Below are positions 51,203 through 60,137 of a stretch of DNA of 64,000 nt, piece after piece; the stretch's first letter is position 1; each line of letters starts with the position of its first letter. The DNA is from Streptomyces sp. CB01635. Its GTDB lineage: Bacteria; Actinomycetota; Actinomycetes; Streptomycetales; Streptomycetaceae. The translations under genes and the position numbers were made by a program. The notes under the pieces were generated by a model. That model was not told the DNA's origin, searched no databases, and was given only the letters and a program-made list of their open reading frames with translations. The DNA lies in assembly GCF_002803065.1 (NCBI RefSeq), contig NZ_NNBL01000013.1:124001-188000 (forward strand), written 5' to 3'.

Positions 51203-51656
51203 CACGGTCGGCGGTTCGGGCGTTCGTCCCAGCGATGAGTTGTCCAGGACCGCCGGATGAGGTTGCGCACGGCGATGATCGTGTCGGCGAGGTCGAAGAA
51301 GGCATCAATGACAGTGACGCGACGCTCGTAGCACCGGGCGAGACGGTGAAAGGTGTTCTGCCACGCGTGAGTGCGTTCGACGTGCCTACGCCGACTGGCC
51401 TGAGTGGGCGCCTGCTCGCTCTTGTCCGCGATGCGTCTGTGCAGGCCGCGTTCGCTGAGCAGAGCACGGGTGGTGTCCGAGTCCTAGCCGGCGTCCAAAT
51501 GCACGGTAATGGTGTCGGGCAATGGGCCGAGGCCCTCTTGTCGAAGACGATCCGGTCGCTGATGCGTCGGCGGTGGCAGAGTGGATGGTCCGGGTGGTAC
51601 TCCGGCGGCTCGGGCAGCAGGGCTGCGAATGGTCCCAGAGCGGTTCGGTCAGCCAT
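51203..51656 (-). pseudogene. IS5-type transposase, deleted and with a nonsense codon
   Basis: The minus strand starts MADRTALGPFAALLPEPPEY and HRRRISDRIVFDK, then jumps directly to the DDE end: TITVHLDAG, a TAG where LDAGYDS has Tyr, then LLSERGLHRRIADKSEQAPT, RHVERTHAWQNTFHRLARCY, DTIIAVRNLIRRSWTTHRWD and a stop. An internal deletion has removed the centre, including the first catalytic Asp, and the TAG adds a second lesion. It belongs to the same IS5 group as the remnant at 33940. Confidence 0.82.
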
Positions 51657-52285
51657 GAAGGAAGCGCGGGCACAGGTCTCCCTAGTGATCGCAGAGCGTC
51701 GCAACTCCATGATCACCGGGACCTGTGCCCGTTCCGTAGCCGAGGTCGCCACCGTGCCTATCCGCGCAACCCCTTAGGCAGTCTCGTTGGGATCACTCGG
51801 TCGTTGAACGGGTGCGCGGACGCCCTATGGGCGCGAATCGATCCACCTTGCAGCCGACTCGCGTTGTCGGCCTCTCGCTCTCGTTCTCACTGTCGGCCAG
51901 GCAGGTTGATGCACCCGCCTCCACCGACGTCATGGCCTGCCTGCGCGTCGCTCATCCTGGGCCCAGCCGGGCCTGGCTCGCCCGCGGGCCGTTGGGGCAC
52001 GTGTGGGCCGGGCGCGTTGGAGTCCGCGCCAGGTTCACCCGAGGTCCCGGGGAGACGGCGTGATAGTGGGCGCCGGCCTACCGGGGTCGCCCTTCGCTCC
52101 CCTTGGTCCGGGCGGGCCCGGGGGCGGGCACGAGAACTTCCGCCCGGTCGGGCAAGTCCATGACGGCCCAGGGAAGCCGACTTGGAGACAACGCGTAGGC
52201 AAGCACCGGCCCTCTGCCAGGGCGAGTCCAGCCGCAGTGCCATCGATCTGCCGCTCCGGCTGGACGGCGCAGTCCGACGTCTCCG
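51657..52285. other. intergenic, no gene seen
   Basis: About 630 bases between the IS5 remnant and the 3' end of the sugar porter gene. Open frames on both strands have no domain, ribosome binding site or consistent codon bias. Confidence 0.4.
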
Positions 52286-53704
52286 TCACACGGTCGTAGC
52301 TGCACGACCCATGTCCACCGGATGCCGGTTCCCGTAGAGCTCCCTCTCGATCTCCTCCAGGCTTCTGTTCTTTGTCTCCGGTACGAGAGCGACAGTGAAG
52401 AGCAGAGCGAGCAGGGAGATGCCGGAAAAGATGAAGAAGGTGCTGGAGGAGCCGATGCCCTCGACGAGCATCGGGAAGAACTGGGAGACGAGGTAATTGC
52501 CGCCCCAGAGGGCGAAGGTGGCGATGGAGGCGGCCACGCCGCGGATGTGCGTCGGGAAGATCTCGGAAATGATCACGTAGGTGATCGTGCCGAAGGAAAC
52601 CGCGAAGAACGCCACGTATCCGAGGATCAGGGCCAGCAGCAGAGGCGCGCTGGGGTGGGTGCTTCGGAAAACCAGGCCGATAGAGGCCAGCAGGACAGTC
52701 ATCGCGCTCGCACCGGTCAGAAGGAGTGTGCGCCGGCCGACCCGGTCGATGAGCCACATCGACACGAGCGTGGCGGCGACGAGTGTCACTCCGATCAGAA
52801 CGGTGCTGGACATGGCGTCGTTCGCCTGCAGACCCGCCGACTTGAACACCTCGGGGGCGTAATAGAAGATCGCGTTGATTCCGGTGATCTGCTGGAACAA
52901 CGCGACTCCGAAGCCGATGACGAGCGTCTTGCGGAAGCGTGGCGCGAGCACGTCACTGATGCCTGCCCTGCTGCCCTCGATCGCCATCGAGGCCTCGATG
53001 GCGGCGAGTTCGGCTTCCGCGTCCGACCGGGTGGGGCTGATCCGCCGCAGGGCCGCCAGACCCTCGCCCGTCCGTCCCTGGCGTATCAGCCAGCGGGGGC
53101 TCTCGGGTACGAGGAAGAGCAGACCGAAGAAGACGACGGCCGGGACGATGCCGATGACGAATATGTAGCGCCAGCCGTGCTCGGTGTTCCAACTGTCGCT
53201 GGAGGCACGCGCGATGAGCGCACTCACCGAGAACACCACCAGGTTTCCTACGGTGTTGAAGAGCTGGTTGAAGGAGACGAGACGTCCTCGAAGATGCGCG
53301 GGTGCCACCTCGGCGATGTACAGGGGCGCGATCGTGGTCTCCGTGCCGATGCCGATTCCGACGAGGATGCGAGCGGCCACCAGCAGTTCGGCATTGGGCG
53401 CGAGCCCTTCGCCGAGCGCCCCCACGAGGAAGACGACGGCGGTGCCCAGCATGACTTTCTTGCGGCCGATGGCATCGCTGAGACGGCCCGCGATGACCAC
53501 ACCGATGATGCAGCCCACGATGATGCTCGACGTCACCCACCCGAGACCACCGGCGCTGAGCCCGAAGCGGTCCTGGATGAATCCGGCAGTGCCGGATATC
53601 GCCCCGTTGTCGAAACCGAAGAGGAAACCACCGACGGCGGTGACGCAGGTGATGACGATGACACTTCTCATGTGACCGGCGGAGGGCCGGGTAGTGCTTT
53701 CCAT
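52286..53704 (-). CDS. MFS sugar porter-family transporter
   Basis: A 472-residue transporter with 12 membrane helices. Sugar-porter signatures are GFLFGFDNGAISGT in helix 1, GRLSDAIGRKKVM in loop 2-3, LVPESPRWLIRQGR after helix 6, FQQITGINAIFYYAPEVF in helix 7, DRVGRRTLL in loop 8-9 and PETKNRSLEE at the end. It should import a sugar or polyol by proton symport. It is the last gene of a minus-strand run FAD oxidase, FGGY kinase, PfkB kinase, porter (95-base gap to PfkB) and likely supplies the substrate of that pathway. ATG at 53704. Confidence 0.93.
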   Translation of the reverse strand: MESTTRPSAGHMRSVIVITCVTAVGGFLFGFDNGAISGTAGFIQDRFGLSAGGLGWVTSSIIVGCIIGVVIAGRLSDAIGRKKVMLGTAVVFLVGALGEGLAPNAELLVAARILVGIGIGTETTIAPLYIAEVAPAHLRGRLVSFNQLFNTVGNLVVFSVSALIARASSDSWNTEHGWRYIFVIGIVPAVVFFGLLFLVPESPRWLIRQGRTGEGLAALRRISPTRSDAEAELAAIEASMAIEGSRAGISDVLAPRFRKTLVIGFGVALFQQITGINAIFYYAPEVFKSAGLQANDAMSSTVLIGVTLVAATLVSMWLIDRVGRRTLLLTGASAMTVLLASIGLVFRSTHPSAPLLLALILGYVAFFAVSFGTITYVIISEIFPTHIRGVAASIATFALWGGNYLVSQFFPMLVEGIGSSSTFFIFSGISLLALLFTVALVPETKNRSLEEIERELYGNRHPVDMGRAATTV

Positions 53705-53799
53705 CAGAACCTCCGTGGTTAATGCCCAGAACGGCGTTGTTCTGGGCAGGTTCCCGGTGTCCGGCGGAGCTCCGTCCTGGGTGGCCCCGCCGGACTCGG

Positions 53800-54804
53800 T
53801 CAGCCGCGGGTGCCGCCGGCCCGGCGGACCGGCGGCGGGGCGGACCGGAGCGCGGATTCGCGCACGGCCACCCGGGGCAGCAGCGCGGCGGGGGAGTGGC
53901 TTGAGGTCAGACCGGCCGTGGTGGCCGCCGCGTTCGAGGCGCCGCATGCGGCGGCCGTACGGAGATGAGCGGCCCAGCCGGCCCGCGGCGCGCCGAGCAG
54001 ACTCTGTACGAGACCGGCGCAGAAGGCGTCACCGGAGCCGACGGCACTGCGCACCGGGACCTCGGGAGCCACTACCTCGTACTCGGCACCTGCGGTGAAC
54101 GCACGGGCGGGACGGTCTCCGTCCGTGATGACGACGCAGCGGATGCCCGCGTCCAGCCAGCCCAGGGCCCGGTCGGCCGGATCACCTGTGCCGAGGGACG
54201 ACAGCTCCTCGCGGTTGACCTTGATGACATCGGGGAGAGCCGCCGCGCCGAGGGCGAGGACTTCGCCGTGTGCGTCCAGTACCGACAGGATTCCTCGGTC
54301 GCGCGCCTGGGCGATCCAGCGTGCGTACTGGTCGGCGGGAACGCCGGGCGGGACGCTGCCCGTGCACACGAGTGCCTCGCTCTTCGCCAGGGTTCCGGCG
54401 AACAGGCCTTCCAGGGCTTCGAGTTCGGAATGTTCCACCTGCGGGCCGCTCGCGTTGTAGACGGTGGCTCCAGCGGGGTCCGACAGGTCGACGAGCACCT
54501 CGCAGACCCGGGTGGCACCGGAGGTCGGTACCAGGGCGGCGGCCAGATGCTCAGTGGCGAGCAGGTCTTCGAAGAGTCGGCCGGTGGGGCCGCCGGCGAA
54601 GCCGAGGAGCAGGGGCGCGGGCACCGGCTCGACGGCCTCCGGCCGAGCGGCCGACAGCTGGGTCAGCACGCGGGCCACGTTGACGCCCTTGCCGCCCGCG
54701 AACGTCTCGCTGCGCGTCAGACGGTGGACCGAACCGGGCCGGTGGGTCTCCACGGCAAGGAGCCGTTCGATCGCGCTGTTGAGCGAGGTGATGGCGATGC
54801 TCAC
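53800..54804 (-). CDS. PfkB-family sugar kinase (phosphofructokinase/LacC-like)
   Basis: A 334-residue ribokinase-fold kinase. The sugar-binding GGKGVNVARVL is of the 1-phosphofructokinase/tagatose-6-phosphate kinase type. The ATP and base site is VRSAVGSGDAFCAGLVQ with the catalytic Asp in GSGDAF. TGSVPPGVPADQYA and VIKVNREELSSL are typical. The GTG start overlaps the TGA of the FGGY kinase (GTGA), so the two kinases are translated together. This suggests sequential phosphorylations: a ketose phosphate from the earlier steps to a ketose bisphosphate for the class I aldolase encoded at 57773. Confidence 0.9.
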   Translation of the reverse strand: MSIAITSLNSAIERLLAVETHRPGSVHRLTRSETFAGGKGVNVARVLTQLSAARPEAVEPVPAPLLLGFAGGPTGRLFEDLLATEHLAAALVPTSGATRVCEVLVDLSDPAGATVYNASGPQVEHSELEALEGLFAGTLAKSEALVCTGSVPPGVPADQYARWIAQARDRGILSVLDAHGEVLALGAAALPDVIKVNREELSSLGTGDPADRALGWLDAGIRCVVITDGDRPARAFTAGAEYEVVAPEVPVRSAVGSGDAFCAGLVQSLLGAPRAGWAAHLRTAAACGASNAAATTAGLTSSHSPAALLPRVAVRESALRSAPPPVRRAGGTRG

Positions 54805-56183
54805 GATGTCTCCTTGCCGTCGTGGTCACGGCGCGGGCTGCTGGTTGATGTCAGGGCGTCCCTGGCGATGGCCGCCGCGCCGGAGGCGACGGGCTCGGCC
54901 ATCGGGCTGATGTGCAGTGGAAGGTCCCAGCGCTCACGCCGGTGTGCGGCCATTTCGGGCCGCCTGAAGAGGGAGCCCATCAAGGCGACCTGGCCGGGCT
55001 GCCTTCCGGCCAGCTCACACATTTCGCCGATGGCGGTGCGCGCCAGGTCGGCGAGGTGATCGAGCGTGCCTCGTACGACCTCGGAAGGCCGGGCCCCGGC
55101 CGGTAGGCCGGTCAGTGTCAGCAGCCCCTCGGCTTCCTCGGGTGCCTCTCCGGTGGATCCGACTGTCACGTGCAGCGACGGCAGGCCGCCGGAGGGAGTG
55201 GCGGCGAGATCGGAGAACAGCCTGTCGAAATCCCCGTGGTGGAAGAGCTCGGCCAGCAGCTGGACGACCTTGCCCGAGGGGATCGGGCAGCCGAGCAGGA
55301 AGCCGTCGTCGTGCCACGCGCGCTCGTGGTCGAGGCCGAGTTCGTACGAGCGCATCCGCGGGGCGAACGTGCCGGTGCCGACCATGAGGTACTCGGACGT
55401 GCCGATGGAGTCGAATACCTCCGCACCGCTCATGGAGTGCACCTGACGGGCGGCGACGACCTGGTCGTGACCACCGATGACGACCCGGGCGCCGCGGGCG
55501 ATGGCCACCCCCGGCAGGGCCGTGGGCAGCATGTCTCCCGCATCCGCACCGGTGGGCAGCGCGGGCGCGAAATGCGCGGGCGTGAGCCCGAGCCGCTCCA
55601 TGACCGGTGCATGCGGAGCCAGCGTGGCCAGTTCGAAGCACTGGCTGTGAGTGATCTGGTTGGTCGCGGAGACCCATTCGCCCGTCATCCGATGGGTGAT
55701 GAACGTGCAGAAGTCCACCCAGCGGGCCGTCGACCGCCACAACTGCGGCTCCCGGACCCGCAGATGGGCCGTGCGCTCGGGAGTCTGGTCGAGCCGGTGA
55801 CGCAGTCCGGAGACCTGGAACTGCTCGAAGGAGTCGAGCCACCGGGCCGTTTCCGCGTCGAGGGCGCGCACCGGGCGCCGCTCCCACCATGCCAGTGACG
55901 GGTACAGCATCCGGCCGACTTCGTCCACGGCGACGGACTCCTCCTGCCCGAAGGACGCCACGGCGGCTCCGCCGAGCGGGCCGTGCGGCGCGGCCGTCGT
56001 CCTCGCGTACTCGGCGATCAGCTCTGCCGTGGCGTGCCAGATGACCTCGGCGTCGTGGAAGGTGAGCTTGTCGACAGCGAGAGTGGGTGTGCGGATGCGG
56101 CCCGCGGGAAGTGGCGTGCCGTCCGCGTCGACGCCCGCCACCTTGATATGGGTGGTGCCGATGTCGATGCCGAGAAACCACAT
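54801..56183 (-). CDS. FGGY-family carbohydrate kinase
   Basis: A 460-residue kinase of the xylulose/glycerol/erythritol kinase superfamily. The N-terminal phosphate-1 motif is FLGIDIGTTHIKVAGVDADG, ASFGQEESVAVDE and GGHDQVVAARQVHS are sugar-site and adenosine-site segments, and LVNPXG-like ends are replaced by MAEPVASGAAAIAR. The closest match I can recall is the uncharacterised YgcE/YoaC-type group. It starts at the ATG 56183 and overlaps the PfkB gene by 4 bases. It likely makes the first phosphorylation of an imported polyol or ketose, in series with the FAD oxidase encoded 32 bases upstream. Confidence 0.9.
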   Translation of the reverse strand: MWFLGIDIGTTHIKVAGVDADGTPLPAGRIRTPTLAVDKLTFHDAEVIWHATAELIAEYARTTAAPHGPLGGAAVASFGQEESVAVDEVGRMLYPSLAWWERRPVRALDAETARWLDSFEQFQVSGLRHRLDQTPERTAHLRVREPQLWRSTARWVDFCTFITHRMTGEWVSATNQITHSQCFELATLAPHAPVMERLGLTPAHFAPALPTGADAGDMLPTALPGVAIARGARVVIGGHDQVVAARQVHSMSGAEVFDSIGTSEYLMVGTGTFAPRMRSYELGLDHERAWHDDGFLLGCPIPSGKVVQLLAELFHHGDFDRLFSDLAATPSGGLPSLHVTVGSTGEAPEEAEGLLTLTGLPAGARPSEVVRGTLDHLADLARTAIGEMCELAGRQPGQVALMGSLFRRPEMAAHRRERWDLPLHISPMAEPVASGAAAIARDALTSTSSPRRDHDGKETS

Positions 56184-56215
56184 GAGTCGGGCGCCTTTCC
56201 TCGGAGCGGGTGGGA

Positions 56216-57613
56216 TCAGAGGCCGAGCTTGCCGGGATTGAGCAGGCCGTTCGGATCGAGGGCGTTCTTCAGACGGCGCAGCAGCAGGTGCGAGGCCCCG
56301 AGGGACTGCTTGGTGTACGGCGACCTGGCAAGGCCGCCGCCGTGGTGATGGGAGAGCTCGGCGCCGTGTTCGAGAGCCACTCGCATTGCGGTGGACCACA
56401 CCTGTTCCAGCCGGCGTACGGCTTCCTCGTCGGTCTCGGCTTTCCCGCGCAGGATCAGGTAGAGAGAGGTGCCTTGGGTGTAGACGTGGGAGAAGTGGGC
56501 GAGCACCTCGTCCGCCAGCGGCGCGAGCGCCTGGGTGAGGGCGTGGTAGAGGGGGAGGATGCCGCTCCAGTTGTGGGCGACCTCCACCGTCTCGGCGTAT
56601 CCGCCGTCCTCGGTGAGAAGGTTCTCCACGCCGGAGAAGTCGAAGCGCCTCGCCATCCACTTCTCGGTGCCGTCGGGACCGGTGGCGGTGCCGCCGTGTT
56701 CGCCGACGATCGAGCTGAGGGCGTCGAACTCCGCTCGGGCGACGGCTTCGAGGCCCTGGGTGCCCGCGAACATCACGGGGCGGTCGACCGTGTCGTCCTG
56801 GAGCGCGTGCCGGGCCTCGGCCGTGTCGTACAGCCGCAGCACGAACGGCCGCAGGCCGGCCGCGGCCTGGGCCCTCATCACGGCTACGCCTGCCTCGACC
56901 GACGGCAGCCGGTACGTCTCCAGGAGCCGGACGGGCGGTACGGGGAAGATCTTCAGCGTGACGGAGGTGATGACGCCGAGCGTGCCCTCGGAGCCGAGGA
57001 AGAGCTGGCGCAGGTCCGGACCCATCGCGGCACGGGGCGCTGCGGACAGCCGCAGGGTCTCACCGGTTGCGAGGATCACGGTGTAGCCGACGACGAGGTC
57101 CTCGATGCCCCCGTAGTACGAGGAGAACTGTCCGGTGGCGAGAGTGGCGAGCCAGCCGCCGACGCTGGAGCGGTGCAGCGACTGGGGCGAGTGGCCGAGC
57201 GTCCAGCCCTGCTCCTGCAGTTCGGCCTCCAGCCGGCCGCCGTTGTAGCCGGCAGAGGCCTCGACGGTGAGGTCCTCGGTGTTCACGTTGTACGTGGCCG
57301 GAAGGGCGGAGACGTCCAGCACGATGCCGCCGCGCACCGGAAGCGGCTGGCCGGTCACGGAGGAAGCGAGCGCGCGGACGGTGACGGGGACGTCGTGGTC
57401 CGCCGCTGCGGCGAGCACCGTGCGTATAGCGGCCTCCGAGTCGACCGTGACAACCGCGTCGGCGCGGTGGGTGTGACGGCCGAGCTTGTCGAGCTTGGTC
57501 GAGAGTGGCCAGGAATCGTGGCTGGAGGCGTCGAGGGATACCTCGTCGGTGTGGACCGCATCCGGCCCGAGCTCGTGCGACAGCGCGGTGAGTGCAGCGG
57601 AGAGGTCTGTCAT
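56216..57613 (-). CDS. FAD-linked oxidase (alkyl-DHAP synthase/YgcU-like)
   Basis: A 465-residue flavoprotein. The N-terminal FAD_binding_4 domain has VTVRALASSVTGQPLPVRGG, GHSPQSLHRSSVGGWLATLA and FLGSEGTLGVITSVTLKIFP (the PP-loop). The C-terminal FAD-oxidase_C domain contains HVYTQGTSLYLILRG, HHHGGGLARSPY and ends NALDPNGLLNPGKLG. It belongs to the alkyldihydroxyacetone-phosphate synthase/D-lactate dehydrogenase clan; the His-rich HHH loop fits hydroxyacid or polyol-phosphate oxidation. It is the first gene of the minus-strand operon. It probably oxidises a polyol phosphate to a ketose phosphate. ATG at 57613. Confidence 0.9.
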   Translation of the reverse strand: MTDLSAALTALSHELGPDAVHTDEVSLDASSHDSWPLSTKLDKLGRHTHRADAVVTVDSEAAIRTVLAAAADHDVPVTVRALASSVTGQPLPVRGGIVLDVSALPATYNVNTEDLTVEASAGYNGGRLEAELQEQGWTLGHSPQSLHRSSVGGWLATLATGQFSSYYGGIEDLVVGYTVILATGETLRLSAAPRAAMGPDLRQLFLGSEGTLGVITSVTLKIFPVPPVRLLETYRLPSVEAGVAVMRAQAAAGLRPFVLRLYDTAEARHALQDDTVDRPVMFAGTQGLEAVARAEFDALSSIVGEHGGTATGPDGTEKWMARRFDFSGVENLLTEDGGYAETVEVAHNWSGILPLYHALTQALAPLADEVLAHFSHVYTQGTSLYLILRGKAETDEEAVRRLEQVWSTAMRVALEHGAELSHHHGGGLARSPYTKQSLGASHLLLRRLKNALDPNGLLNPGKLGL

Positions 57614-57701
57614 GGGTGCTCCAGAAATTGCTGATTCCGGGGGAAGGCGGGGCGTGCGCCGAGTGGGCGCGGGCCGGAGCCGGCCCGCCGGGACGGCTCG
57701 A

Positions 57702-57760
57702 TTGACAGCCGCTGTGGTGGGATCCTAGGGTCACAATGCAATTCTCTGCAAGCTGCATAT
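57702..57760 (+). promoter_or_regulatory. promoter and operator between the divergent arms of the polyol locus
   Basis: TTGACA at 57702-57707 and TAGGGT at 57726-57731 are spaced 18 bases, a good sigma-70-type promoter for the aldolase. Just downstream, 57734-57761 holds a TGCA-rich dyad (CAATGCA and TGCATATTG around TGCAA), placed to block elongation or initiation. It likely binds the YhfZ-type regulator encoded at 58706. Confidence 0.65.
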
Positions 57761-57772
57761 TGGAGCGATCTC

Positions 57773-58621
57773 ATGGACGCGCGAACCGGTAAGAAGATCC
57801 GCCTCGGGCGGCTGGTCAGGCCTGCCAGCGGGCGGGCGGTCGTGGTCGCCGCCTCCCACGGGGTGACGAGCGGACCGCCCGCCGGACTGCGCAGCACGGC
57901 GGAGATCCGGTCCGTCTTCAGCAAGCTGGCTACGGCCGACGGCGTCATGGTGACGCCCGGAATGGTTCCGCTCCTGGAGGACACGTTCACCGGGCGGGAC
58001 AAGCCGGGGCTGATCCTCCACCTGGACTGGAAGAACCACGCCCGGGGCATCTACACCCCGGGCGCCGACGGCCGAGGGGAAGGCGTGCTTGCCCAGCTCG
58101 CCGACCTGGAGGCGGTCGCTGCCGCCGGTGTCGACGCCGTCATGACGTACCTCTATCTGGGCCAGCGCGACACGCGGCTCGAGCGTGCCGAGGTGGAGCG
58201 CAACGCCCGTATCGCCCGCGACTGCGAGCGCCTCGGCCTCGGCCTGATCATCGAGCCGCGCTCCGCGCTGGAGGGCGACGACCCGGATGCCCTCAGCGCC
58301 AAGGTCATGAGCATGTACTGCCGGATCTCCGCCGACATCGGCGCGGACCTCGTGAAGGCGCTGTGGCCCGGCTCGCCGGAAGCCTTCGCCGAGGTGACCG
58401 AGAGCTGCTACGTCCCGATCCTGCTGGCCGGCGGCAAGGGTGGCGACGACCCGCTCGACACGCTCGCGCTGGCGCACGACGCCGTCACCGCGGGCGGAGG
58501 CGGAGTCATGTTCGGCCGGCGGGTCTTCCGGGCAGAGCGGCCCGAGCGCGTGTTGTCGGCCCTGCACGCGGTCGTCCATGATGGTGATCCGGTCGACCGT
58601 GCCAAGGCGCTCCTGGCCTGA
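57773..58621 (+). CDS. class I aldolase (DeoC/FbaB/LacD family)
   Basis: A 282-residue TIM-barrel aldolase. HGVTSGPPAGLRST and MLVTPGM-like VMVTPGMVPLL are early strands. GLILHLDWKNHARG and VMTYLYLGQRDTRLERAEV follow, with the Schiff-base Lys in ADLVKALWPGSPEAF and the phosphate-binding GGKGGDD and GGGGVMFGRRVF at the end. It matches the DhnA/LsrF/LacD-type group. With a PfkB kinase across the divergent promoter, retro-aldol cleavage of a ketose bisphosphate to DHAP and an aldehyde is likely. ATG at 57773 follows GGAGCGATCTC. Confidence 0.9.
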   Translation: MDARTGKKIRLGRLVRPASGRAVVVAASHGVTSGPPAGLRSTAEIRSVFSKLATADGVMVTPGMVPLLEDTFTGRDKPGLILHLDWKNHARGIYTPGADGRGEGVLAQLADLEAVAAAGVDAVMTYLYLGQRDTRLERAEVERNARIARDCERLGLGLIIEPRSALEGDDPDALSAKVMSMYCRISADIGADLVKALWPGSPEAFAEVTESCYVPILLAGGKGGDDPLDTLALAHDAVTAGGGGVMFGRRVFRAERPERVLSALHAVVHDGDPVDRAKALLA

Positions 58622-58705
58622 ACACACGTCAGCCCGCAGGCAGGCAGGCCGTTCAGCCGCAGCGCAGCATGCCTGCACATCCACAACGGAGTCCGAAAGC
58701 ACCGA

Positions 58706-59683
58706 GTGACCATGGCAGCCTTGAGTCCCACCGCCCAATTCGGTCCTGCCCCCAGGGAGGTCATCGCCCGAGACGTGCTTCGAGCGGGGGTCGGGGGGCG
58801 CCTGCCGACGACCGTCCATTACCAGGAGTCGCTGGGTGTCGGCTCCGGGACGGTCCAGAAGGCGCTCAAGGACCTGCGGAACGAGGGGGCGATGTCCCTG
58901 GTCGCCCGAGGACACCAGGGCACCTTCATCACCGGACTCGACGCTGCCCTGCTGTGGTCGGCGGCGCGGCTCAGCCCCGTACACCTGCTGCTTCCGCCGA
59001 ACGCCCCACCGGAGTCGATGCGCGTCGCCACGGCTGTGGCGGAGCGCATCGCCCCGTTGGGCGCGTACACGACGGTCGGTCACCTGAGGGGCGCGGAGAC
59101 CCGGTTGCGGGCGATCGAGGCGCACCAGGCGGACATCGCCCTCATGTCGGCCGGAGCCGCCGGCGACCTGCTCGCCGCGGGAGCCGGCCACCGCACGCTC
59201 ACCCTGGAGAGCGGGACGTACTACGCGCCGGGCAGCCTCGTCGTCGTCACACGAACCCCCGGGCCGGGGCACGGCACCGACGGCGCGGCACTCCGGATCG
59301 GCATCGACCTGGACTCCGACGACCACCAACGACTGACCCATGCCGAGTTCCCCGAAGGCGCGGGCCGCTATGTGCCGACCGATTTCACGTCCGTGCCGCG
59401 GGCGGTCCTCCTCGGTGAGATCGACGCGGGCATCTGGCACACCGTCGACTCACTGATCCCCCTCGACGCGGCCGGCCTGACCGTCGCTCCCCTCAGTCGC
59501 CCTGACGCGGTGGAACTCGCCCGGGCCATCTCCGCCGCGGTGTTGGTGGCGACCCGGGACAACATCCCGGGCGTCCTGCTCGCCCGCGCTGCGAACGAGG
59601 GCCGCGACCTCCTCGCCACGTCGGCTCCCGCACCCGGTTCGGACTCTCCAGGAGGCGACGACCCGCTGCGTCTGCGGGTATGA
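58706..59683 (+). CDS. YhfZ/GntR-type transcriptional regulator
   Basis: A 325-residue regulator. The N-terminal winged helix reads RLPTTVHYQESLGVGSGTVQ, then LKDLRNEGAMSLVARGHQGT, a GntR-like HTH. The C-terminal part (residues 95-310) resembles a periplasmic-binding-like domain as in E. coli YhfZ: INQADIALMSAG-like, RIGIDLDSDDHQRL and EIDAGIWHTVDSL. GTG at 58706 or ATG at 58712 are both possible. It lies 84 bases after the aldolase, same strand, and probably controls both arms of the locus through the dyad at 57734-57761, in response to a pathway sugar. Confidence 0.82.
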   Translation: MTMAALSPTAQFGPAPREVIARDVLRAGVGGRLPTTVHYQESLGVGSGTVQKALKDLRNEGAMSLVARGHQGTFITGLDAALLWSAARLSPVHLLLPPNAPPESMRVATAVAERIAPLGAYTTVGHLRGAETRLRAIEAHQADIALMSAGAAGDLLAAGAGHRTLTLESGTYYAPGSLVVVTRTPGPGHGTDGAALRIGIDLDSDDHQRLTHAEFPEGAGRYVPTDFTSVPRAVLLGEIDAGIWHTVDSLIPLDAAGLTVAPLSRPDAVELARAISAAVLVATRDNIPGVLLARAANEGRDLLATSAPAPGSDSPGGDDPLRLRV

Positions 59684-59918
59684 GCAAGCATCAGGCTGGG
59701 GCACTGAGCGGGACCACCGCGAGGGCGTGCGGGGCAACTACCGAGGCTTCGTGCGGCAGGGGCGGATCGGCGGGCGGCGCATCCGCAGGAGAACGAAGGT
59801 CTGCGCGGCGTTGTGGGGTGAGTGGGTGGGTTCGGCGGCGGGTGTTGGCGAGTCACATGCCCAGCTGCACCCCTGACACCGTCTGTGCCGTTCACCCGCC
59901 CTGCCTGAGAAAGCGGAA

Positions 59919-60080
59919 ATGACACAACACGGGTGGAGGCGGCGGCCGTCCGCCCTCGCAACGGTACTGGGGGTTTGGCGTCGCGCTGACGCTCGCCGTA
60001 GGGGTGACGCCTGCCTACGCCCAGGCGGCCCTGAACATCACCGACACGACCTGGGTGAGACAGCCACCTGCGCCGCGGTC
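59919..60080 (+). pseudogene. secreted-protein N-terminal remnant, frameshifted
   Basis: An ATG frame begins MTQHGWRRRPSALATVLG and continues in the next frame as FGVALTLAVGVTPAYAQAAL followed by NITDTTWVRQ. Together they form a Sec signal peptide with an AYAQA cleavage site and a short mature start. A one-base shift near 59972 and loss of the rest leave it without function. Confidence 0.4.
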
Positions 60081-60137
60081 AGTTCGCGGTGCCGTCCGCG
60101 TGGCGGCACCGCGCGGAGCCTCCGCTAGGCGAGCTGC

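Noticed and set aside
52322..53722. 466-codon plus-strand frame opposite the sugar porter
   Set aside because: Shadow of the MFS gene; no start signal or domain.
57731..59440. 569-codon minus-strand frame over the aldolase and regulator
   Set aside because: Reads through two plus-strand genes with convincing motifs; composition is Arg/Gly/Gln-rich shadow.
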